A DNA stretch of 5,771 nucleotides, taken from Desulfobulbaceae bacterium. GTDB taxonomy: Bacteria; Desulfobacterota; Desulfobulbia; Desulfobulbales; SURF-16. The translations under genes were made by a program, and so were the position numbers. The notes under the pieces are model-generated. The model made no database searches and was not told where the DNA came from. It saw only the letters and a list, made by a program, of their open reading frames with translations. Below are positions 1 to 5,771 of this stretch, piece by piece; within the stretch, counting starts at the first letter, position 1, and the number at the start of each line of letters is the position of its first letter. The stretch lies in the NCBI GenBank assembly GCA_024763495.1, contig JANTFJ010000184.1:1-5771 (forward strand), given 5' to 3'.

Positions 1-12
1 GCTCTTCATGTC

Positions 13-53
13 ACAAAATCCTCAACGTAGCCCTGCTATGCCTGCGGTTTTGT
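13..53 (+). repeat. Long two-tier hairpin, possible REP-like or structured RNA element
   Basis: Outer arms ACAAAATC (13-20) and GGTTTTGT (46-53) pair over 8 bp. An inner stem CGTAGC (26-31) / GCTATG (35-40) pairs over 6 bp around a CCT loop. The two stems are separated by a symmetrical five-by-five internal loop. Both non-Watson-Crick positions (T19-G47 and G27-T39) are G-U wobbles on the plus strand but A-C mismatches on the minus strand. This favours folding of the plus strand as RNA or single-stranded DNA. No gene overlaps it with any support. It could be an interspersed repeat, the end of an element beyond the window edge, or an RNA hairpin. Confidence 0.4.
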
Positions 54-113
54 TCAATCAGATCGACTGAATCTGCAACACATTTAGGCGCGAAAAAAAC
101 CAAGTTATTTTTT

Positions 114-139
114 ACCGAGCCCTAAGTTGCTTGCTCGGT
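114..139. repeat. 7-bp inverted repeat, role unknown
   Basis: ACCGAGC (114-120) pairs with GCTCGGT (133-139) around a 12-base loop. No T tract follows on the plus strand, and on the minus strand the 3' arm is followed by an A run. It is therefore not a standard intrinsic terminator. It lies beyond the operon terminator, in sequence without a supported gene. Confidence 0.4.
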
Positions 140-156
140 GAGTAGTTATGTTATAA

Positions 157-188
157 AAAAAAGACGGGGCCGAAGCCCCGTCTTTTTT
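157..188 (-). terminator. Rho-independent terminator of the cytochrome-barrel operon (bidirectional)
   Basis: A 14-bp uninterrupted stem has a G+C core (GACGGGGC / GCCCCGTC). On the minus strand the loop is UUCG closed by C-G, one of the most stable tetraloops. It is followed by eight U residues. It starts 82 bases beyond the barrel stop codon. The plus strand also ends in six U residues, so it could stop transcription coming from the other side. Confidence 0.93.
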
Positions 189-240
189 CAGCAGCTTACT
201 CCTGAAAATTTATTATTTTCAGGAGCCCTCCTTTTTTCAG
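182..240. repeat. Pair of 10-base direct repeats CTTTTTTCAG
   Basis: CTTTTTTCAG occurs at 182-191, partly inside the terminator 3' arm, and again at 231-240, with 39 bases between them that contain the 11-bp inverted repeat. This could be a remnant of a duplicated terminator tail. The low complexity of the T run means chance is possible. Confidence 0.4.
199..225 (-). repeat. Perfect 11-bp inverted repeat in the operon 3' UTR
   Basis: CTCCTGAAAAT (199-209) pairs perfectly with ATTTTCAGGAG (215-225) around a five-base loop. It lies between the barrel stop codon and the terminator. No U tract follows directly on the minus strand, so it is more likely a 3' mRNA-stabilising hairpin, or a decayed terminator, than the main terminator. 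The ten-base direct repeat CTTTTTTCAG flanks it at 182-191 and 231-240. Confidence 0.6.
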
Positions 241-270
241 AGGGTTGATACCATCTACCGTTTAAGTGAA

Positions 271-2577
271 TTAGAACCTGACAGTCAGGTATGTTACCAG
301 GGACTGGTAAGAACCTTCTTCGTCGCCATAGACATAAGCGGCCTGGTCATCATCTACATCCTCATAGACATAGCTGAGAGTTACGCCGATTGTATCATTA
401 ATGGCATAACTGGCGCTCATGTTAACATTCCAGATATCGTACTCAAGATGAGAATAAGATTCAACCTGGTTGACGTTAGAGGGATTATACTCACCATCCC
501 AGTTACTGCCTGTGGTTGTAGGAGCTGTCCAGGAGACATCGACAAAACTGACATCTTCCATTTCCATCTCAGCCATGGAATAGGCCATGCCGAACTGCAG
601 GGCAAGCCGGCTGTTGGCCTGCCAGTTAACGGAAGCCATAAAAGTGTTAATATCGGTACTGTTATTCATGTCGGAAACGTACGGACGAACCTCGCCCGAA
701 ATGCAACCGCCGCCTCAGCCGTGGTAGAATGGAATATACAGGGCCGAATCCGTATCATGCAGATAATAGTTATAGCCGAAAGATGCGGTCATGTCGGCCA
801 TGGGACTGAAGGTAAAATCAAGGCCGCTGTCAATAATTTCATCTTCATAGTCATAGTTAATATCTGAATCATTATCGCCATAGGTATAACGAACATAGCC
901 GGCCAGATCCATGTTGGCCGCTACATTCCAGTTAGCCTTTAATTTGATGTCATGTTTATTCTCGGCTGTAGTCGAGGTATTCAACTTACGCATACCATAA
1001 ACAACAGTTGAGTATATTTCACCGCCGGAAGCGGTGGCAATATTAAAAACACCATCTGCGGCAGGATTATAATAAGGACTGGTCGGGTCGGTTTCGTTGG
1101 GATACACGGAATCTTTAAATGTGTATGGCTCGTCAACATAGGTAAATTTATAATCAGCCTTTAACCTTAAGCCCCTGGCAATCCGCCAGGTTGTTCCGGC
1201 TTTTGCCTTATAGGTTGTTGTGTTTGAATCAACCAGGAATTCGCAGTTGTCACGATCCACGTCCTCATACTCAAGACTGCCGCGCAGGGTTACGTCACGA
1301 TTCAAACGATAGCGCAGATCAGCCTTCAGGGTCATGATATCCCGATCTTCATCAGAGTCTCTGGTCCAGTCATAATTATTATTTCCCGCGACATTATTAC
1401 CGGTATCAGTCTGGGGAAGATTAATGGATATATCATCAGCGTCAATGGTCTGATAACGGGCGCTGACGTTCATCATCAGGTTCTTGGAAAAACGATTATG
1501 CCAGGTAAACATACCGGCATTGTAGTCGGTTTCCAGGCTGGATTTGCCATAAGTTACACCTGCGGTCATAGGATCAGCATCATTATTTTCCATATTGGCA
1601 TAGACATAACCGGCATAGAAATTCTGATCAATGGACACATCATACTTGGCCTTGACGCTATGAACCTGCTTGCGGGTTTCGGGAGTTTGAGAAATTACCT
1701 GGTCAGAGCCGGAATAATTTAAGCGAGCCCCCAGAAGAGATGCCGCGTTTAATGGATTAGTTGCATCATCATAGTGATGAATGACGGAATTGCCGTCATT
1801 CATAAATTTACGATAAAGATATGAATATTCCAGGGAGAGTTTGCCCATATTATATTGAACAAATGGTTTAATATCACGGGTGGTCTCATCAATATCCTTG
1901 TCATGAGCGACAATATGACATGAACCGCATTTTGTCATTGACATGACCTGCTGATTTCCCGAGCGACGTTCGGAACGTTGATGAACCCCGATAGTCAGGC
2001 CGGGAACAGTCGGGAATTTTATCTTGCCGGTGGCTTCAAATTCCCGCCGGGAAATGCCGAATTCATGATCAGGAACCAGGCTGTTGGTGTTGTTTGACTG
2101 GGCTCCGACGCCTGTGTTGTCTGTTCCATATCCCGGCGCGTATTCAAAGGTATGCCATAACATGGCTCCCTGGGATGCCCCTACAGACTGAGCTTCCATA
2201 TTAAGAAGTTCATCCTGCCCCAACCGGTGCCAGAACTCCTGGTATTTGCCGTGCATCTGAAAAATACGGCCTATATCCAGATGACCTTGGTATTCCTGCT
2301 CATCCGGGCCAAAATACATTCCTTCCACGCCAACTACGGTTTTATCGCTGTGAATATGAAGAGAGCCGCCAACTACCTCACGAGTATCGCGATCAGCCAT
2401 ACTGCTGTATTCGGAGGCCAGAGTGTTGTTATCCTTGTCGTGATTTAAACTTGCGCCCACGGAAATTGAACCGGTAACGCTTCCTTCATCATGACCGTGC
2501 TCTTCCGCCAGTATCTGCCCCGCAGAGAGGGAGACTGTAAAGGCAAGAGCCATGGCCAATACGTATTGTTTCTTCAT
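271..2577 (-). CDS. MtrB/PioB-like outer-membrane beta-barrel with one CXXCH haem motif; probable selenoprotein (Sec621), resembles GSU2204 family
   Basis: Probable outer-membrane barrel of a porin-cytochrome electron conduit. Read through one in-frame TGA (715-717), the product is 768 residues, a normal size for MtrB/PioB proteins; stopping there gives 620. Residues 1-24 form a signal peptide with likely cleavage after ILA. The rest is rich in alternating polar/aromatic strands with acidic turns (for example RLKADYKFTY) and ends VTYLTVRF; a terminal Phe is typical of BAM-assembled barrels. A haem-binding CGSCH lies at residues 217-221. The only other cysteines after the signal peptide are C445 and C625, and the N-terminal CXXC of Shewanella MtrB is absent. 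After the TGA the frame stays open for 147 codons to TAA. The ATG at 669 has no Shine-Dalgarno or signal peptide, so the distal part is not a separate gene. The start has AAGGAG (2587-2592) nine bases upstream. It lies 16 bases after the cytochrome gene, so the two are probably co-transcribed. The alternative is a nonsense-mutated pseudogene; the hairpin after the TGA argues against that. Confidence 0.82.
682..698 (-). promoter_or_regulatory. Candidate bacterial SECIS hairpin
   Basis: The minus-strand RNA reads CGGGCG-AGGUU-CGUCCG: a 6-bp stem (one G-U pair) closed by a five-base loop. The loop starts 23 bases after the TGA, and its first G is at base 24. Known bacterial SECIS elements have a short hairpin inside the coding region, a G in the first two loop positions, and an apical loop roughly 16-37 bases after the UGA. 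The loop resembles the AGGUCU loop of E. coli fdhF, which SelB recognises. The lower stem is weak: there is a U-U mismatch and then one U-A pair. The bulged U known from E. coli is not obvious. The assignment rests on position and loop sequence, not on a covariance model. Confidence 0.65.
715..717 (-). other. In-frame TGA, probable selenocysteine codon (Sec621)
   Basis: The minus-strand codons read Y-H-G-TGA-G-G-G-C-I-S-G-E, with the same frame open on both sides. No insertion or deletion is needed to join the two halves. TGA is not generally reassigned here: the hrpA frame ends at TGA (4006-4008) with no plausible continuation. Local recoding to selenocysteine is therefore preferred over a variant genetic code. 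A cysteine follows four residues later, giving a UxxxC motif. A simple stop mutation or a sequencing error cannot be excluded from one sequence. Confidence 0.75.
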
Positions 2578-2593
2578 GTGTCTTTTCTCCTTG

Positions 2594-3619
2594 TTAACGG
2601 GTTAAGCCTGTACCGCCCAGACGATTAACCTGGCTCGGCAGATCTGTGCCATGCACCTGCTGGTGGCAGGTGGTACATTTGGTCAGGAAACCTTCAGCCC
2701 AGTCATGCGCGCCATCACCGATAATATTCAAATCACCACCGGTACTCGTAGCTGCTGCGACGCCGTTAACATTAACGGTTGAACCGCGCGACATGGTAAC
2801 TTCCCCAGTCCGCATGGCATGAAAATGTCCTTCATGACATTGCAGGCAGAGAAAAGGCTCGTTCTGTTTCAGGAGATTATTAGCCACGGAACCATGAGGA
2901 TCATGGCATTCCAGGCAGGACTCGGCAACCGGGGCATGCTCATAGACATAGGGGCCCTGGTAACGGGCATGGCATTCCAGGCAGAGGTCGTTAACCCGCT
3001 CCTCGGTCTTCAGCATACCGGCGGCACCGGTAGCATTACCGTGAGGGGTATGACAGCTGTCACAGGTCATCAAGCCTTCTTTCAGGGGATGATGGGAAAT
3101 TGAATACATCCTGGCTTTTTGATTACTGTGGCAGGAAACACAAAGATCAATTGATTTGCCTTTGAGTAGATTATGCTCGCTGTTTTCATGGATTTCGTGG
3201 CAGTCTGTGCAGGTTACATCATTAAAAGCATGCTCTGAGCTGGCCCAATGCATCTGTTCCCCACTCTGGTGACAGGTGGTACAGACCCCGGCAACCTCAT
3301 CCGGCCCCAGGCCATCTTCACCGAAATGGAGAATCATTTCAGTATCGCCATCGCCGTCAACATGGGCGGAGCCCGGGCCATGGCAGGATTCACAGCCATG
3401 CCGGTAGCCATAGGCCTCAAAAGAGGCAATACGCATGTGAACATTGTGGGCGTCATGAGCTAAATCCTCGTGACATTCCAGACAGACTTCATTGCCGACA
3501 TACTGCGCTCCGGGAGCAACTTCCGGAACTTTTATGCTGGCAACGCGCTCCTCCATCATCTGCGTACAGCCGATCAAAAGCCCCAGGCCGATCGCAGCAA
3601 TAGATAATTTTTTCAACAT
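2594..3619 (-). CDS. Decaheme c-type cytochrome lipoprotein, MtrA/DmsE-like (resembles GSU2203 family)
   Basis: A 341-residue multihaem cytochrome, the likely periplasm-facing electron carrier that docks into the barrel encoded just downstream. Ten CXXCH motifs are visible, starting at residues 46, 76, 113, 137, 160, 186, 213, 235, 258 and 315; that count and the overall size match MtrA/DmsE/PioA-type decahaem proteins. The segment CESCHGPGSAHV at the second haem, and the CHxPHG forms at the sixth and eighth, are typical of the family. The N-terminus is a lipoprotein signal: two lysines, a hydrophobic stretch and a lipobox LIGC with Cys18 as the predicted lipidated residue. The mature protein is therefore probably membrane-anchored, not soluble like Shewanella MtrA. 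Residues 270-305 between haems nine and ten form a haem-free insert rich in Gly, Thr, Val and Asn. The ATG at 3617-3619 follows AGGAG (3628-3632) at 8 bases. It is the first gene of a two-gene unit. Exact subfamily is less certain than the decahaem assignment. Confidence 0.93.
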   Translation of the reverse strand: MLKKLSIAAIGLGLLIGCTQMMEERVASIKVPEVAPGAQYVGNEVCLECHEDLAHDAHNVHMRIASFEAYGYRHGCESCHGPGSAHVDGDGDTEMILHFGEDGLGPDEVAGVCTTCHQSGEQMHWASSEHAFNDVTCTDCHEIHENSEHNLLKGKSIDLCVSCHSNQKARMYSISHHPLKEGLMTCDSCHTPHGNATGAAGMLKTEERVNDLCLECHARYQGPYVYEHAPVAESCLECHDPHGSVANNLLKQNEPFLCLQCHEGHFHAMRTGEVTMSRGSTVNVNGVAAATSTGGDLNIIGDGAHDWAEGFLTKCTTCHQQVHGTDLPSQVNRLGGTGLTR

Positions 3620-4005
3620 ATTTTTTACTCCTCTCCTTCTTCTTGGTCTTCTGAGGGTATTCCCGAAAATGATTTACATTTTTGAGCATACCTTTAAGAT
3701 AAAAATAATTTTTCCCCTGAATTCAGCATTTCAAGTTTTTCCTGGGTAGTGACTTACGTGTAAAAAGCAGTCTCCCTGTCAGGTACTGGCTTGACGGGTA
3801 TAAAAAACAATAATTAAAGAAATTATTTTTAAGACAGCATACTTGAAATTGCCTCAAAATCTTTTGTACCCTTGCAGTATTAGAGGATTAGTTAAGCTAT
3901 AGTATTCACCTCCTTTCCCACCCCCTGACAGGATTTTGTGTTAACAGATAAAATAAAAAAACCTGAATAGTTACAAAAATTTTTATTTGAATTTCTACGA
4001 AGTAA
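3620..4005. other. A+T-rich intergenic region; promoter of the cytochrome operon expected here
   Basis: There is no credible gene in these 386 bases. The cytochrome ribosome-binding sites (AGGAG 3628-3632, and AAGGAG 3633-3638 further off) are at its low-coordinate end. A promoter is expected on the minus strand. I find no convincing sigma-70 pair with correct spacing and no GG-N10-GC sigma-54 element. TTGAAA at minus-strand 3734-3729 is a possible -35 box, but it lacks a good -10. Other content: two copies of the palindromic CCTGWCAGG (3775-3783 and 3924-3932), and a perfect 16S-tail/anti-Shine-Dalgarno-like 12-mer (3906-3917). An A/T-only stem (3809-3815 / 3821-3827) is followed on the minus strand by G and six T residues and might act as a weak terminator for hrpA. 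Confidence 0.5.
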
Positions 4006-5771
4006 TCAAAACTGATTTATTCCCGCGAGCTCAATTTCCCGCCATTTTTCAGATAATTTTTTTTCTGAAACCGGAAAAATGGTTTTTAGTTCAGGCGCGA
4101 ATACTGAAATATAAAATTCAGACAACATTTCTTTATATTCGGCCAGGATTAGCCTTTGTTCAACGGTCATTGCCGTTTGTCCGCCATTTTTAACACGCCT
4201 GGTCTGGATTGTTTTAAGTTGTCGAATAAAAGGCGCTATCCTTGACTCCTTGGCCGCGTCCTTGCCGGGGTTAATAAGGCGTCGTTCCAGGCGGATACGT
4301 AAAGCTTCAAGATAGACGGGCAGACGTTTTAATTTTTTCCAGGTCTGCTTTTGTAAAAAACGGCCAGGCACAATAGTTACTACCTGGCGGCGGTACTCAG
4401 CAAGTTCTGCCGGAGAAATTATAAATTTCTGTTGTTTTTTGACTTTTTCTTCAACATTATTAATATAATCAAGAAGTTCTCGCCGTTTTTGTAAAACTTG
4501 AATAATGGTATCATACAGTAAGTTAATTTTATTATACATATTTTCCCGTAAACGGGAAATTTTTTTTTCAAATTGAATTTTCTCAGGAATAATTCCATCC
4601 CGGCAATCAAAAATTTCCAGAAGAATAAAATTATATATATCGTTATTCATCTCATCATGACCGGCAATTCCTTCATAAAGCGGCCAGTTGGAATGTGGAA
4701 TAACAAAATCTTTTTTCAACTGTTTAAGACGGTTGCTGAAATAGCGGCTGTAAAGGGCGACCAGTCCCCGGCTTCCCTTTTCCTGTCGTTGAGCCTGGTC
4801 GGTAAAAATTTTAATTTTTACTGTACCGTCATCTTCTTTTTTCAAACCAGGGTAACCATAGCCCCGCAGTTTTCCTTTTTTGTCTTTAATGGCAAGAGTT
4901 TGTTCCAGACCGGCAAAATTCCAGCTGGTTATCCCTCCTTTTTCCCATTTTTTTCTGAGAAGTTTAAAATTTTGGCTTTCCTGACCTGTTTTTGCCTGGG
5001 ACAAATCATTAAAATTACGGGAAACAATCACATTTTTGTCTCCATTTCGCAGACAATAACGCATTTTAAGATGATCTGGAATATCCTGCGGCCACTGGCC
5101 GGGGTCAATCCGTAAACGATAGGAATCATAAATTGCTGATTCCAGGGCCCGGCAAAGTGAACCATAACGGGTAATAAGATCATCCTTCAGTTCTCTGGCG
5201 GTTCGCGGAATTGGAATAAGTTGTCGTCTTATACTTTTAGGCAGACCTTTAAGGAGAAAAATTATTTTTTCTTCCAGAAGTCCGGGGACAAGCCATTCAA
5301 AAACATCAGGCCTTACATGGTCAAGGAGATCAACCGGAATAATGACGGTTACCCCGTCTTCAGGGCTTCCGGGAGCAAAATTATATTCCAGCTTAAAGGT
5401 TAATTGCCGACAACTGATGGACTTGGGAAAATCTTCCAGCCGCTCTTCGACAATCGGCTGCTTGAGCAGATCAGCTTCAGTCATCCACAGAAGTTTATCC
5501 CCTTTGGCCAAAAAACGATTAAGGGAATTTCTGTCCCGGACATCAGCGGGCAGCCGTTTGTTGTAGAAATCAAAAATAATATAATCATCAACTATTATAT
5601 CTCGGCGGCGCAGCCGGTCTTCCACAGCCTCCAGAGAATTAATTAATTTCAGATTATATTTTAAAAATTTTGGTAAACGTCCGCCATATTTGTTTTCTAC
5701 CAGGGCAGACTGGATAAAAATTTCCCTGGCCTCTACCTGGTTTATTCGCCCGTAATTAACCCGGCGCCCGC
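4006..5771 (-). CDS. hrpA: ATP-dependent RNA helicase HrpA, C-terminal part (5' end outside window)
   Basis: HrpA is a cytoplasmic DEAH-box RNA helicase, linked in other bacteria to mRNA processing and, more recently, to rescue of stalled ribosomes. Only the last 587 residues are present; the frame stays open to the window edge. The GTG at 5623-5625 is an internal codon, not a start. The visible part begins with VNYGRINQVEAREIFIQSAL, which matches the HrpA signature at the entry to the C-terminal region. It continues through the DUF3418 domain, with FEWLVPGLLEEK at visible residues 157-168 followed by LPKSIRRQLIPIP. A Lys/Glu-rich, probably coiled-coil stretch lies near visible residues 400-445. 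The end, IFPVSEKKLSEKWREIE, matches the usual HrpA tail, so the 3' end is intact, with a TGA stop. The helicase motor (Walker A, DEAH) lies upstream and cannot be checked here. The gene is more A+T-rich than the cytochrome pair. It is unrelated in function to that pair and separated from it by 386 bases. Confidence 0.92.
   Translation of the reverse strand, partial: GRRVNYGRINQVEAREIFIQSALVENKYGGRLPKFLKYNLKLINSLEAVEDRLRRRDIIVDDYIIFDFYNKRLPADVRDRNSLNRFLAKGDKLLWMTEADLLKQPIVEERLEDFPKSISCRQLTFKLEYNFAPGSPEDGVTVIIPVDLLDHVRPDVFEWLVPGLLEEKIIFLLKGLPKSIRRQLIPIPRTARELKDDLITRYGSLCRALESAIYDSYRLRIDPGQWPQDIPDHLKMRYCLRNGDKNVIVSRNFNDLSQAKTGQESQNFKLLRKKWEKGGITSWNFAGLEQTLAIKDKKGKLRGYGYPGLKKEDDGTVKIKIFTDQAQRQEKGSRGLVALYSRYFSNRLKQLKKDFVIPHSNWPLYEGIAGHDEMNNDIYNFILLEIFDCRDGIIPEKIQFEKKISRLRENMYNKINLLYDTIIQVLQKRRELLDYINNVEEKVKKQQKFIISPAELAEYRRQVVTIVPGRFLQKQTWKKLKRLPVYLEALRIRLERRLINPGKDAAKESRIAPFIRQLKTIQTRRVKNGGQTAMTVEQRLILAEYKEMLSEFYISVFAPELKTIFPVSEKKLSEKWREIELAGINQF

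Noticed and set aside
1..95. Short coding remnants at the window edge (plus-strand frame from the ATG at 8, or minus-strand frame ending near 11)
   Set aside because: Both are under about 30 codons with no ribosome-binding site or recognisable family; the sequence is better explained by the hairpin.
271..669. A separate 132-residue gene
   Set aside because: It has no ribosome-binding site or signal peptide, is exactly in frame with the upstream barrel gene, and supplies its missing C-terminal strands. It is the distal part of the same gene.
715..717. Genome-wide reassignment of TGA to Trp or Gly
   Set aside because: hrpA ends at a TGA exactly where the HrpA family normally ends, so TGA still works as a stop in this genome.
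448..867. 139-codon plus-strand open frame
   Set aside because: It lies antisense to the barrel gene, spans the TGA region, and its translation shows no domain or family-like pattern; it is a shadow of the coding frame opposite.
3489..3689. 66-codon minus-strand open frame overlapping the cytochrome start
   Set aside because: It overlaps the cytochrome gene in another frame, and its second half is an out-of-frame reading of the signal-peptide region. There is no good ribosome-binding site before its ATG.
3620..4005. Sigma-54 promoter for the cytochrome operon
   Set aside because: These are common in Geobacter-like organisms, but no GG-N10-GC element was found on the minus strand in the gap.
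4573..5115. 180-codon plus-strand open frame
   Set aside because: It lies antisense inside the well-recognised hrpA frame, and its Phe/Ile/Lys-rich composition is what the complement of an A+T-rich gene gives.
5623..5625. GTG as a start of a 539-residue protein
   Set aside because: The frame is open upstream to the window edge, and the upstream residues match HrpA, so this is an internal Val codon.

Overview
The window reads as a chromosomal segment from an anaerobic, metal- or electrode-respiring type of bacterium, most likely in the Desulfobacterota (Geobacter/Desulfuromonas or relatives). The reasons are a decaheme c-type cytochrome next to an MtrB/PioB-type outer-membrane beta-barrel, and an in-frame TGA that looks like a selenocysteine codon. 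The taxonomic call is an inference from gene content only.

All three real genes lie on the minus strand, so the transcription order runs from high to low coordinates. From 5771 down to 4006 is the C-terminal 587 residues of the DEAH-box RNA helicase HrpA; its start lies beyond the window. A 386-base A+T-rich gap (3620-4005) follows. Then come a decaheme lipoprotein cytochrome (3619-2594) and, 16 bases later, an outer-membrane porin-like protein (2577-271). The pair ends at a strong UUCG-tetraloop terminator (157-188). The last 150 bases hold no gene but contain two hairpins, one of them long and symmetrical (13-53).

The cytochrome and barrel together look like a porin-cytochrome conduit that moves electrons across the outer membrane. 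The cytochrome carries ten CXXCH haem sites. The barrel carries one more (CGSCH), which is unusual for a barrel protein.

The main finding is that the barrel gene is interrupted by a single in-frame TGA (715-717) with no frameshift. A normal barrel ending, finishing in Phe, follows the TGA. A 6-bp hairpin with an AGGUU loop sits about 20 bases after the TGA, where a bacterial SECIS element should be. The most economical reading is one 768-residue selenoprotein with Sec621 in a U-G-G-G-C motif. From memory, annotation pipelines name a 'GSU2203 family decaheme cytochrome' and a 'GSU2204 family CXXCH-containing (seleno)protein' in Geobacter, and this pair fits those descriptions; I could not check this.
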